Shown: piece by piece, positions 24,590 through 33,110 of the stretch
Numbering within the stretch: position 1 is the first letter of the stretch
Layout of the letters: each line of letters opens with the position of its first letter
Source: Actinoplanes sp. NBRC 103695
GTDB taxonomy: Bacteria > Actinomycetota > Actinomycetes > Mycobacteriales > Micromonosporaceae
NCBI RefSeq assembly: GCF_030269485.1
Contig: NZ_BSTL01000009.1
Location: 248,001 to 312,000 of the forward strand
Reading direction: 5' to 3'
DNA: 64,000 nt
Translations under genes and position numbers: made by a program
The notes under the pieces: model-generated
What the model saw: only the letters and a program-made list of their open reading frames with translations
The model's database searches: none
What the model was told of the DNA's origin: nothing

Positions 24590-25518
24590 CACGCCTCCTT
24601 CTGGGAGAGGGGGTATCCGTACGCCCGGAGTATCGGGCCGCACACGGTGCTGACCATCCGGCGCTGGGCGGGTGGCAGCGCGGACCGCCACGCGTCGTCC
24701 CGGCGCAACTGCACCCGGCCGACGGTGAAACGCATCGGGTTTCCGGCGGCGCTGTGCCCGACACCGAGATCGGCCTGGCCGGGCCCGAGAAAATCCAGAT
24801 CCTCGGGTACGAGGCTCAGCCCGGCGAAGCCGGCCAGCCTTTGCAGGGCGGCCCGTGGGTCGGTGAGGAGCTCCTCGTAGCGGACCCGTTCGACCGCGAC
24901 GCCGCGCCGGGCGAGCAGGCCGAACGCGGCGTTGTGCGCGTTCCAGAGCAGCGCCGAGCGGCCGGGGGAGTAGCGGGTCATCTCCTCGGCGCCGTCGGTC
25001 TCCGGCCGGGCGACGGTCTTGGTCCACGAGTACGCCACCCCGCGCGCGTCCCGCACCACGTGCACGACACGCAGGTCCAGGTCATCGGCGAAGCGCAGCA
25101 CGTGGGCCAGGGCGCTGTGCTTGGACGAGTCGACCACCACGCTCGAGCCGGACACCTCGGCAGCCGCGGCGTAGACCTTGGCGTAGTAGCCGGCGTACTC
25201 GCGCACCTCGTCCATCGGCATCTGCCCGGCGGCGAGCCGGGGGATGTGCCGGGTGCGCTCCACCAGGTCCTGAAGGGCGTGCACGCGCGCCACGTCGACG
25301 TTGCCCCAGCCGTTGAAGGCGCGTTCGCCGACCCGCTTCCAGAACGTGCAGGCGGCGAACCTGGCGCCGCACCCGCAGCGCTCGTTGTCGAGGATGTCGC
25401 GCTGCCACAGGTGCACGATCTCGCCGAGCGCGCAGACCGACGGGAGCTCGCCGAGCAGTCGTTCGACGAGCGTGGTCCCGCTGCGGCCCAGACCGCCGAG
25501 GTAGAGCACTCGTGCCAC
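24589..25518 (-). CDS. PAPS-dependent sulfotransferase (locus copy 1)
   Basis: The 309-residue protein has the 5'-phosphosulfate loop LGGLGRSGTTLVERLLG at its start and the 3'-phosphate motif VVHVVRDARGVAYSW near residue 155, with VVVDSSKHSALA between them. A Cys-rich patch (CGCGARFAACTFW) near residue 48 is unusual. It transfers sulfate from PAPS, probably to a glycan given its neighbours. The GTG start gives the phosphate loop at the right distance. It is divergent from the WecG/TagA gene across an inverted repeat and coupled to the downstream GT2. Confidence 0.86.
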   Translation of the reverse strand: MARVLYLGGLGRSGTTLVERLLGELPSVCALGEIVHLWQRDILDNERCGCGARFAACTFWKRVGERAFNGWGNVDVARVHALQDLVERTRHIPRLAAGQMPMDEVREYAGYYAKVYAAAAEVSGSSVVVDSSKHSALAHVLRFADDLDLRVVHVVRDARGVAYSWTKTVARPETDGAEEMTRYSPGRSALLWNAHNAAFGLLARRGVAVERVRYEELLTDPRAALQRLAGFAGLSLVPEDLDFLGPGQADLGVGHSAAGNPMRFTVGRVQLRRDDAWRSALPPAQRRMVSTVCGPILRAYGYPLSQKEA

Positions 25519-25527
25519 TTTGTCCCG

Positions 25528-25561
25528 CCTTCGCTCGTTTCGCTCCTATAACGAGCGAAGG
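25528..25561. promoter_or_regulatory. Inverted repeat in a divergent promoter region
   Basis: CCTTCGCTCGTT (25528-25539) and AACGAGCGAAGG (25550-25561) are perfectly complementary across 10 nt. They fill the 62-nt gap between the divergent sulfotransferase and WecG/TagA genes. It could be an operator controlling both arms, or a leader hairpin. Confidence 0.5.
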
Positions 25562-25580
25562 ACGTTGAAGGAGGCGTGGA

Positions 25581-26363
25581 GTGAGCGTTGAGGCATTCGA
25601 CCGGGTTCAGCTGGACGGAACGGGATTCGACCGGATCACCGAGTGCGAGGTGGTCGCCGTGGTGCGCGAGGCCATCGCATCCGGCCGAGGCGGACGGATC
25701 ATGACCCCGAACGTCGACATCCTGCGGCAGGCGCAGGTGAACAAGCGGGTACGCGGCTACCTGGACGACGCGGACCTGATCGTCGCGGACGGGATGCCGC
25801 TGGTCTGGGCCAGCCGGCTGAGCGGCACGCCGCTGCCCGAACGGGTCGCGGGCAGCAGCCTGATCTGGTCACTGTCCGCGGGCCTCGGCCGGGACGGGCG
25901 GTCGATCTTCGTGATCGGCGGCAACCCGGCCACGGCAGAGGCGGCGGACGGCGCGACCAGGGCGGCGCGGCGGCTCGCCGAGGACTGCCCGGGACTGCGG
26001 ATCGCCGGGACGCTGTGCCCGGAGTACGGCTTCGAACGGGATCGCAAGGTCTACGCCGAGTTCCGGGCCGCCGTGACCGCCGCACAGCCGGACCTGGTCT
26101 TCGTCGGCCTCGGCTTCCCGAAGCAGGAGAAGGTCATCACCAAGCTGCGCGAGGGCCTGCCGGACACCTGGTTCATCGGCTGCGGCGCGGCGGTGAACTT
26201 CGTCGCCGGGGACGTGGACCGCGCGCCGCGCTGGATGCAGCGGACCGGCCTGGAGTGGGCGCACCGGCTGACCACCGAGCCGGGGCGCCTGGCCGGTCGC
26301 TACCTCAAGCACGACGCGCCCTACGCCCTGCGGCTACTCACCGCGGCGGCCACGCGCCGCTGA
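25581..26363 (+). CDS. WecG/TagA/CpsF-family glycosyltransferase
   Basis: The 260-residue GT26 enzyme shows TPNVDILRQAQ, DADLIVADGMPLVWASRL, VFVGLGFPKQEKVI, GCGAAVNFVAG and the C-terminal membrane-docking segment RAPRWMQRTGLEW. Relatives add ManNAc or ManNAcA, or a hexose, to an undecaprenyl-linked first sugar, so it probably adds an early residue of the repeat unit. The GTG has AAGGAGG 6 nt upstream. Its last 30 nt overlap the convergent GH26-like lipoprotein gene, the only plus-strand gene between the two minus-strand arms. Confidence 0.9.
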   Translation: MSVEAFDRVQLDGTGFDRITECEVVAVVREAIASGRGGRIMTPNVDILRQAQVNKRVRGYLDDADLIVADGMPLVWASRLSGTPLPERVAGSSLIWSLSAGLGRDGRSIFVIGGNPATAEAADGATRAARRLAEDCPGLRIAGTLCPEYGFERDRKVYAEFRAAVTAAQPDLVFVGLGFPKQEKVITKLREGLPDTWFIGCGAAVNFVAGDVDRAPRWMQRTGLEWAHRLTTEPGRLAGRYLKHDAPYALRLLTAAATRR

Positions 26364-27377
26364 ACCGGGCCCGCCGTGCGGGGGAATCTGGTCGAAGTAC
26401 GGGTCCTTGGTCATCTTCTTGAACGACTGGAAGGCGGCCTTGTCCCCGGTCAGCTGGAACTGCTGATTCGGCCCGTTGCCCTCGGGGTCGGACTCGAAGT
26501 AGGCGACCCCCTTGATCTGCGGGTTCGCCTTGAACGTCCGGGCCGCGTCCTTCAGCCACGCGGCCCGGCTCGACGAGCCCCACGCCTTGGCCACCCCGAA
26601 CTCGCCGACGATGATCGGCTTGGGCCGCTGCGCCGCCCAGGTGAGGAACGGGCCCATCAGCTGCCCGATCGGCTGGAACTTGCTGCCGGCGTAGACGTCC
26701 ACGCAGGTCCAGTCGACCTGGTCGTCGCCGGGGTAGAACTCGGGTGCGTTGCCCCGGACGAAACCCTCGGCGGTCGGGCACCACACCCAGGACACGTTCG
26801 TCGTGCGTTCCTCGGCGAAGATCCTCCGGACGTACTTCCAGGCGGCGATGTAGTCGGCGCCGGACCACATGGTGGCCTGCAGGTTGGGCCGATCCATCTC
26901 CCAGCGCATCCGCAGCAGCACCGGCTTGTCCACCTTGCGGATCGCGCGGGCCTGCTCCCGGATGGTCCGGTCGTGCTCGCCGTCCACGATGGACCGGTTG
27001 TCGCCGGTCGCCCAGCTGATCATCAGATCCGCGCCGGTGTTCAGGAACTCCTGGTCGCTCTCGGTGCCGACCATCTGCTCGAAGCGGCGGTACGTGTTCA
27101 GGATGTTCAGCCGCCGGCCGAGGTCGTCCTCCAGCCCGTTCACGGCCTCGATCCGGCCGGCGTGGGTGAGCGACTCGGGCTTGATCCAGGCGCCCAGGTA
27201 GGCGCCCTTCTCCGGGGCCTCGAACGGGCCGGCCTCGAACGGTCCGGGATTGACCGCGACACCGGGCGGAGGCTTGCCGAGGTCGGCCGAGGGCGCCGGG
27301 GCGGGTTGTTTCTGGTCCGGGGTGGTGCACCCGGCGACCAGCAGGACCAGGACCAGGACGAGCGCGAGCCGCCTCAT
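26334..27377 (-). CDS. GH26-like glycoside hydrolase lipoprotein
   Basis: The 347-residue protein has a lipoprotein signal with lipobox LVAGC near residue 16, a Pro-rich spacer and a GH26-like (beta-mannanase family) TIM barrel. The acid/base Glu is in RMRWEMDRPN and the nucleophile Glu in IIVGEFGVAKAW; WVWCP and YPGDDQVDW are further family marks. It would sit outside the membrane and may trim or release the polysaccharide made by this locus. The start overlaps the methyltransferase stop (ATGA); the 3' end overlaps the convergent WecG/TagA gene by 30 nt. Confidence 0.85.
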   Translation of the reverse strand: MRRLALVLVLVLLVAGCTTPDQKQPAPAPSADLGKPPPGVAVNPGPFEAGPFEAPEKGAYLGAWIKPESLTHAGRIEAVNGLEDDLGRRLNILNTYRRFEQMVGTESDQEFLNTGADLMISWATGDNRSIVDGEHDRTIREQARAIRKVDKPVLLRMRWEMDRPNLQATMWSGADYIAAWKYVRRIFAEERTTNVSWVWCPTAEGFVRGNAPEFYPGDDQVDWTCVDVYAGSKFQPIGQLMGPFLTWAAQRPKPIIVGEFGVAKAWGSSSRAAWLKDAARTFKANPQIKGVAYFESDPEGNGPNQQFQLTGDKAAFQSFKKMTKDPYFDQIPPHGGPGSAARGRRGE

Positions 27378-28105
27378 CCGACGCGCCGTGCCGCGTAGAG
27401 GACGTTCACCGCGAACGCGTCGGAGCCGGGGAACCTCCGCGCCGCCGCGTCCGCCGCCCGCGCCAGCGGATGCTCGTGCAGCGACGGGGTGAGCATCGAG
27501 AAGCCGCGCCGCTCGACGATCTCGAACCCGTGCCGGCCCAGCAACTCGCCGACCTGCTGGTGGGACAACTCGGCGAACCACTGCTTCCCGCTGTGCCGCC
27601 GCGCCCGCAGGTGCCGGACCGACCGGGCGTTGCCGTGGTTCTCCACCACCAGCATGCCGGACCGTGGCGTGGGCAGGACCTTCGCCGCGAAGGCCAGCGC
27701 CCGGTCCCGCACGCCGGCGTCCACGTTGAGCAGCAGCCGGAACATGGTGACGATCGCGGGCAGCGCGGCGGGCACCGGCTCGGGCACCGGGCCGTCCGCC
27801 GCAACCTGGTGGAACTCGGCCCGCGAGCCCACCTCGGCGGCCTTGGCCATCATCTCGGCCGAGGTGTCGTAGCCGTGCGCGGCCCGGACCAGGCCGTGCA
27901 GCGTACGGATGGCCCGGCCGGTGCCGCAGGCGAAGTCGTGCTGCACCGGCGGCCGGCCGTCGAACTCCCGGGTCACCAGGCCACGCAGGTACGCCCGCTG
28001 CCGCTCGTTGATGCGGGACGCGTAGGTGTCCGGCGCGTAGGTCACACTCTCGTACTTCTCGACAGCCTCGGCGTCCTGGAACACCTTGGTGTAGTCGGTG
28101 GACAC
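27374..28105 (-). CDS. SAM-dependent methyltransferase of the polysaccharide locus
   Basis: The 243-residue protein has SAM motif I as HDFACGTGRAIRTLHG, AAHGYDTSAEMM for the second acidic loop, and AIVTMFRLLLNVD. Co-translation with flippase and hydrolase genes suggests it methylates the glycan or its lipid-linked precursor, but a small-molecule substrate cannot be excluded. The GTG has GGAGG 4 nt upstream, and this ribosome-binding site overlaps the flippase stop region. Its stop overlaps the GH26 lipoprotein ATG by 4 nt. Confidence 0.82.
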   Translation of the reverse strand: MSTDYTKVFQDAEAVEKYESVTYAPDTYASRINERQRAYLRGLVTREFDGRPPVQHDFACGTGRAIRTLHGLVRAAHGYDTSAEMMAKAAEVGSRAEFHQVAADGPVPEPVPAALPAIVTMFRLLLNVDAGVRDRALAFAAKVLPTPRSGMLVVENHGNARSVRHLRARRHSGKQWFAELSHQQVGELLGRHGFEIVERRGFSMLTPSLHEHPLARAADAAARRFPGSDAFAVNVLYAARRVG

Positions 28106-28114
28106 GGTTCCTCC

Positions 28115-29656
28115 TCAGGGGGGCGTGCGGCGGAATCGGAAGGCGGTCAGCGCCAGCCGCTCACGGAACAGCCAGGCGCCGAAGCAGAAGGCCGGCACGG
28201 CGATCGCCAGTGCCAGCGAGAGAGCGGCCGGTCCGTAGCCGAGCACCGTGGTGACCAGCCGGGGCAGCACCCCGAAGCACGCCACGGACAGCGCCGCGGC
28301 GGTCAGCGTGCCGGCGCCGAACGGATGCAGCCGCGCGTGCCGGGCCACCTGGAGCAGCGGCAGCAGGTTGTTCGCCAGCATCGCGCCGGCCAGGCCGAGC
28401 GCCGCCCCCATCGCGCCCAGGCGGGGGATCAGCAGCAGGTCCAGCCCGATCGTCAGGCCCAGCGCGACCAGCACGTTGGCGAGATTCCACGAGGTGCGCC
28501 CGGCCATCGAGAGCACCATGTCGACCATGCCGCATCCGGTCGCCACCAGCATCGCGCAGGCCAGCACCACGACCACCGGCGCGCCCGCGCGGTACTGCTC
28601 GCCGAACAGGCCCAGGTAGATCGGGGCGAACAGGATGACCAGCAGGTTGATCGGCCAGGTCACCAGGACCAGCCAGCCGGTCGCGGTGCGGTAGAGGTCG
28701 TTGGCGGTGTCCCGGTCGCCGGTCGCCAGCGCCTCCGCCAGGCGTGGCTGCACCGACTGCGAGACACCCTGGTTGGCGAACTGGATCAGGATCACGAAAC
28801 GGCCGGCCACCGCGTACACCGCGGCCGCGGCGAGCCCGCCGAGCGCGGCGACCAGCAACACGTCCACCCGCTGCACGGCGAGCTGGGCGACGCTGGCCAG
28901 GGCGCGCGGCGCGGTGAACCGCCAGAACCCGCGACGCAGCTCCCGGCGCTCGACCCGGCGGGTGCGCGACTCGTCCGGCCGCCCGGCCCGGTACGTGTTG
29001 CGCAGCGCGAACGCGGCCAGGATCGCCACCGGCAGATAGGGCACCGCCCAGGCCAGCGCGAACATCGGCAGCTCGACCGTTGTCCACAGGGCCGCGACGC
29101 CCGCCCCGGCCACCAGCAGCAACTGCAGCGTGCTGCGGAGGACCCGGTCGAGCATCACGGTCGGCCGCATCAGACGGTAGCCGCGGGTGGCGGTGAGCAG
29201 CACGTCGGCGAGCGCGGACAGCGGCAGGAAGACGGCCAGCACCCGCAGCCCCAGCACGTGCTCGGCGAACACGTGCGGCGACTCGTCCGCGGTGAGCCGG
29301 GCCACCGCCGGGGCGGCCAGCCACAGGGCGGCGCCGATCAGGCCGGACAGCAGGATCACCGGGGTCAGCCCGGTACGCAGGCAAGAGCCGAGCAGCTGGG
29401 TGCGCCCGGTGGCCCGCAACCGGCTGAGCCAGTAGACCAGGCCGGTCTGCGTACCCAGCTTGGCCAGGCCACCGCCGAGCACGAACGCGGCGGTGGCGGC
29501 GAAGAACGCGCCGGCCTGTTCGGCGCCCAGCGACCGGGCGACGATCCAGGTGACCAGCACGCCGGTCGCGCCGGCCAGCGCCATCCCGGCCATGTTGGCC
29601 AGCCCGCCGCGGGCCGCGCCGTGTCTGCCCTTCTCGGCGATCGCCGTGGCGGTCAC
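28115..29656 (-). CDS. Wzx-like polysaccharide flippase
   Basis: The 513-residue protein has about 14 hydrophobic segments and the MATE/MOP-superfamily pattern of oligosaccharide flippases, such as GATGVLVTWIVARSLGAEQ in helix 1 and GLIGAALWLAAPAVARLT. It would flip undecaprenyl-linked repeat units outward. The GTG at 29656 overlaps the upstream sulfotransferase stop as GTGA, which I prefer over the in-frame GTG at 29689 inside that gene. The loop near residue 230-245 is Arg/Glu-rich. It fits between the polymerase and methyltransferase genes in a coupled operon. Confidence 0.87.
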   Translation of the reverse strand: MTATAIAEKGRHGAARGGLANMAGMALAGATGVLVTWIVARSLGAEQAGAFFAATAAFVLGGGLAKLGTQTGLVYWLSRLRATGRTQLLGSCLRTGLTPVILLSGLIGAALWLAAPAVARLTADESPHVFAEHVLGLRVLAVFLPLSALADVLLTATRGYRLMRPTVMLDRVLRSTLQLLLVAGAGVAALWTTVELPMFALAWAVPYLPVAILAAFALRNTYRAGRPDESRTRRVERRELRRGFWRFTAPRALASVAQLAVQRVDVLLVAALGGLAAAAVYAVAGRFVILIQFANQGVSQSVQPRLAEALATGDRDTANDLYRTATGWLVLVTWPINLLVILFAPIYLGLFGEQYRAGAPVVVVLACAMLVATGCGMVDMVLSMAGRTSWNLANVLVALGLTIGLDLLLIPRLGAMGAALGLAGAMLANNLLPLLQVARHARLHPFGAGTLTAAALSVACFGVLPRLVTTVLGYGPAALSLALAIAVPAFCFGAWLFRERLALTAFRFRRTPP

Positions 29657-30534
29657 CGGGAACGCCAGACTGGTAGGCGGTCCAGCCACATCGCCAGCGC
29701 CTCGTCGTGCGAGGAGTAGTGCGAGGTCAGTTCGGCGCGGATCCCCGGGTCCATGTCGGACTGCCGGGGGCGGGCGTTGTGCCGCTCGAACTCCGGCCGG
29801 TCCAGGTGCGTCGGGAGGCCGAGGTAGGTCAGCACCTCGTCGTACACCTCCTCGGGATGGCTGAAGAAGCGTTCGCTCTCCACCACGTGGATCCGCTCCC
29901 GGCCGACGTGCTGGGCCATCACGCCGAGGTAGCGGGCGTACTCGCCGCGGCCGCGGTAGGCGTGGTGCTGGTGGGCGAAGCTGTAGTAGCCCGGGTCCTG
30001 GGCCAGCCGCTCCTCCTGGCGGTGCAGCCGGGCCGGTTCCAGGGCGAGCGCGTTGCCGAAGTCGCGTTCCCGCTCGAAGCCGCGCGCCACCTCGTGGTGA
30101 TGCTGCGAGTACGCGCGCTCCACCGGGTCACGGACCAGCACGATCAGCTTGGTGTCCGGCAGATCCTGGGCGATCCGGGCAACCGCCTGCGGGTGGTACA
30201 TGTAGTACGGGCTGGACTCGAAGGTCTGCGCCGGCACCCCGTACCGCTGCTGGATCTTGTCGGCGGTGCGCTGCAGCGGGAAGTGCGCGCGGTACCAGGA
30301 CATGCCCCGGCGGTAGGACGTGTCGAAGTAGTGCACGCCCTTGTGCAGCACCGCCTTGAGGATCGCCGGGTGCGCGGCCAGCGCCCGGTACAGCGACGTG
30401 GTGCCGCACCGCTGGCCGCCGCAGATCAGGAACGACGGCTTCATCCGGGCCGGCGAGGTGAGCCGGCCGTACGACCGGGATCCCAGGTGCACCACCCGCT
30501 TGACCGGCAGGGGCATCTTGCGTACGTCGATCAT
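29653..30534 (-). CDS. PAPS-dependent sulfotransferase (locus copy 2)
   Basis: The 293-residue protein resembles heparan-sulfate/NodH-type sulfotransferases. It has ICGGQRCGTTSLYRALAAHP (phosphosulfate loop) near residue 38, SSPYYMYHP, and LIVLVRDPVERAYSQHHHE (3'-phosphate site) near residue 130. It is a different subfamily from the sulfotransferase at 24589-25518. It would sulfate a sugar residue using PAPS from the APS kinase encoded at 35049. Its ATG directly abuts the stop of the APH-like gene, and its stop overlaps the flippase start. Confidence 0.88.
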   Translation of the reverse strand: MIDVRKMPLPVKRVVHLGSRSYGRLTSPARMKPSFLICGGQRCGTTSLYRALAAHPAILKAVLHKGVHYFDTSYRRGMSWYRAHFPLQRTADKIQQRYGVPAQTFESSPYYMYHPQAVARIAQDLPDTKLIVLVRDPVERAYSQHHHEVARGFERERDFGNALALEPARLHRQEERLAQDPGYYSFAHQHHAYRGRGEYARYLGVMAQHVGRERIHVVESERFFSHPEEVYDEVLTYLGLPTHLDRPEFERHNARPRQSDMDPGIRAELTSHYSSHDEALAMWLDRLPVWRSR

Positions 30535-31743
30535 CTACAGCTCCTCGACCCGGCGGATCAGCACCGGCAGCAGCCAGGTACCGAGCACGCCCAGGCGGGC
30601 GCCGGCCTCGGCCTGGCGATCGGTCAGATAACGGGCGGCCAGGTCGACCAGGTAGAGCAGCGCGGTCAGCTCACGGGCCTCCGGCGCCACGGCGAACGGT
30701 GCGAGCAGTTCGGCGGCCTGGCGTACGGTCGCCTCCACGGCGTCCTTCGCGTCGCCGGTGGACTGGATCCGCCGCTGCAACGCGTGGTGCACGGCGTCGA
30801 AGCCGACCGGCACGCCCTGCGCGAACCGCTCCCAGTCCCAGACCAGCAGCGCATCGGTCAGGTTGGCCATGTTCCACGGGGCCCAGTCGCCGTGCCACGC
30901 CCCGTACCGGAAGGTCGTCGCCCCGGACTGCCGCACCAGAAGCTCGGCCGCCGCACCCAGCGCGACCCCCTCCGGCCGGTCCTGCACCGACGCCAGGCGG
31001 GCGCGCAGCTCGGTCCAGTACGGGCTGCCGACCAGCTGCCCCGCGGTGTATCCGCAGCACCCGGCGATGTCGACCATCGCCGCGGCCAACCGGCGCGGGG
31101 TCAGCGGGGCACGCGGCAACCACACCGGCAGCGCCGACTGCACCAGCACCTGCAGGCCGCGCCACTGCCCGGCGTGCAGCACGGTCGGCACGGTCAGCTT
31201 GGTCAGCCCCGAGCGCTGCAACGCGATCAGCGCGTTGGTCTCGGCCCGGACCAGGCGCTGGGTGAGCGGACCGGTGCCCAGCTTGCCGAAGCCGAACGTC
31301 TCGCCCTCCGGGCTGATCAGCTGCAGCACCGGTTTACGGTTCGCCCGCGCGGGTCCGATGTGGATGCTCACGGCCAGCTCACGGCCGAGCGCCTCGCGCA
31401 GGTGCCCGTCGACGCTCTCCGGCCCGGTCACCTTGATGCGGTCGCGGAGCAGGACCCCGGACGCCCCGGTCCGCAGCGCGGCGACCACCGCGTCCCGCTT
31501 GAGCCGGGCGGCGCGCGACTGCGGTTCGGCGTACCGCCGGACGGCGGCCGCGGCGACCTTGCGCGACCCGGCCGGCACCAGCAGGCGCGGCCGGCGCGCG
31601 TCGGGCACCACGTAGTACTCCGCGACCTGATCACCCTCGCCGTTGGTGGGATAAAGGAGGTCGATGACCTCGGTCAGGTACTGCGCGCGGAGTGCGGCGT
31701 CACCGGCTGTCAGCGCTGCCGGAGCGGTCTTGACTGGACTCAT
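30535..31743 (-). CDS. APH-like kinase of the polysaccharide locus
   Basis: The C-terminal half of this 402-residue protein has the aminoglycoside-phosphotransferase-type catalytic loop HGDWAPWNM and a following metal site LLVWDWERF. The N-terminal half, with RPRLLVPAGSRKVAAAAVRR and FGFGKLG, may form the nucleotide-binding lobe. APH-fold kinases phosphorylate small molecules, sugars or lipids. The coupled genes suggest a sugar, lipid carrier or glycan as substrate, but this is inference. The ATG overlaps the polymerase stop (ATGA), and the stop abuts the sulfotransferase ATG. Confidence 0.75.
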   Translation of the reverse strand: MSPVKTAPAALTAGDAALRAQYLTEVIDLLYPTNGEGDQVAEYYVVPDARRPRLLVPAGSRKVAAAAVRRYAEPQSRAARLKRDAVVAALRTGASGVLLRDRIKVTGPESVDGHLREALGRELAVSIHIGPARANRKPVLQLISPEGETFGFGKLGTGPLTQRLVRAETNALIALQRSGLTKLTVPTVLHAGQWRGLQVLVQSALPVWLPRAPLTPRRLAAAMVDIAGCCGYTAGQLVGSPYWTELRARLASVQDRPEGVALGAAAELLVRQSGATTFRYGAWHGDWAPWNMANLTDALLVWDWERFAQGVPVGFDAVHHALQRRIQSTGDAKDAVEATVRQAAELLAPFAVAPEARELTALLYLVDLAARYLTDRQAEAGARLGVLGTWLLPVLIRRVEEL

Positions 31744-33110
31744 GCATCCCCCTTCAGGGCTCGTTTCCCAACGAGCCCTGCGTCGTTGCGCCAGAGCAGC
31801 GCGAAGGCCAGAACCATGAAGGCCAGGGGGGTGGCCAGCGAGTTGTACCAGAGCATCGCGGAGAACGAGGTGACGATCGAGGCGCTCGCGGCGATGCCGA
31901 TCGGGCTGCGGTCGCGGCGGAACCGCCACAGGCCGTACAGGAAGAAACCGAGGTAGCCGATCGTCCCGGCGGCGCCGTGCGCGAACATCAGCTGCCACAG
32001 CTGGCCGTTGCCGCCGACCGTGAAGTTGCCGCAGCGTTCGCAGCTCGCGCTCTCGCCGACGGTGATCGAGTTGCGGCCGCCGATCGTGTTGCGGGTGGAG
32101 CCGTACCCGATCACCGGCGAGTCGAGGAAGCCGTCGATCGCCCGCTCCATCAGGAACGACCGCACGCCGTTGGACTTGCCGTTGTCCAGCCGCGCGTTCA
32201 CCGTGTCGCCCAGCGGGCTGGCCAGCAGTGCCACCAGCAGGGCGGCCCCGGCGACCGCGACCGCGCCGATGATCCAGAGCTTGCCGAGCAGCACGTAGCG
32301 GAAGGCGACGTAGAGGATCAGCACGCCGAGGCCGATCCACAGGCCGCGGTTCAGCGACACCACCGCGGGGGCGATCGCGATGCCCAGGCAGCCGACGGCG
32401 AACACCTTGGGGCCCAGCCGCTTGGACGCCCAGGCGGCGACCACCAGCCAGCCGGCCAGCAGGCAGAAGTTGTTGCCCCAGGTGTTGGTGTAGCCCCACG
32501 GCGCGGCCGGGCGGGGCTTGTCGCCACCGACCAGGTCCATGATCTGCGCCGCGTACGGATGGACCAGTGACTGCACGAAGCCCTTGCTCCGGACGCTCTG
32601 CGGCAGCAGCCACTCCACCGGCGAGGTGAACTCGAACGACCCGGCGAACATGCCCAGCAGTCCGCCCCCGACGGTCACCACGAACAGCCAGCCGAGCAGC
32701 TTCACCAGCCGGCGCCGCGGCAACTCGGTCTCGGTGAGGTTCCCGGCGTAGAGCAGCAGGACGGTCATCGTCAGGTAGAGCGTCAGCCGGTAGCCGACCG
32801 AGATCAGCCGGTCCGAGGCGTGCTCGGCGACCGTGCCCGGCGGGTCGACGCCGAGCGCCGCGACGCTCACCACGACCGCCGCCAGGAACAGCCCCCACCA
32901 GGCGAACCCCGGCGGCATCAGCAGCCGTCGCCCGCCCGCCCGCCGCTTGAGCAGCATGACCAGCATCGGGAGGGCCATGATCGGGAAGATCAGCACGCCC
33001 AGCCCGAGAGCCCACCACAGTGGATAGAGCGCCAGGATCGCGGTGATCGGCCAGGCCGGGAGGGGAGCGAGGGTCTTCTGCGTCCGTAAGGGCGGGGCGA
33101 GGACCGTCAC
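31740..33110 (-). CDS. O-antigen ligase / Wzy-like polymerase
   Basis: The 456-residue protein has about 11-12 membrane segments and a large extracytoplasmic loop near residues 320-380 (VIGYGSTRNTIGGRNSITVG), the pattern of the O-antigen ligase/polymerase superfamily. A typical stretch is GYTNTWGNNFCLLAGWLVVA followed by VVSLNRGLWIGLGV. It would polymerise lipid-linked repeats on the outer face. The GTG overlaps the Wzz-like gene stop (GTGA), and the stop overlaps the next ATG, so it sits in a fully coupled operon. Two Cys in the large loop (SCERC) may form a disulfide. Confidence 0.85.
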   Translation of the reverse strand: MTVLAPPLRTQKTLAPLPAWPITAILALYPLWWALGLGVLIFPIMALPMLVMLLKRRAGGRRLLMPPGFAWWGLFLAAVVVSVAALGVDPPGTVAEHASDRLISVGYRLTLYLTMTVLLLYAGNLTETELPRRRLVKLLGWLFVVTVGGGLLGMFAGSFEFTSPVEWLLPQSVRSKGFVQSLVHPYAAQIMDLVGGDKPRPAAPWGYTNTWGNNFCLLAGWLVVAAWASKRLGPKVFAVGCLGIAIAPAVVSLNRGLWIGLGVLILYVAFRYVLLGKLWIIGAVAVAGAALLVALLASPLGDTVNARLDNGKSNGVRSFLMERAIDGFLDSPVIGYGSTRNTIGGRNSITVGESASCERCGNFTVGGNGQLWQLMFAHGAAGTIGYLGFFLYGLWRFRRDRSPIGIAASASIVTSFSAMLWYNSLATPLAFMVLAFALLWRNDAGLVGKRALKGDA

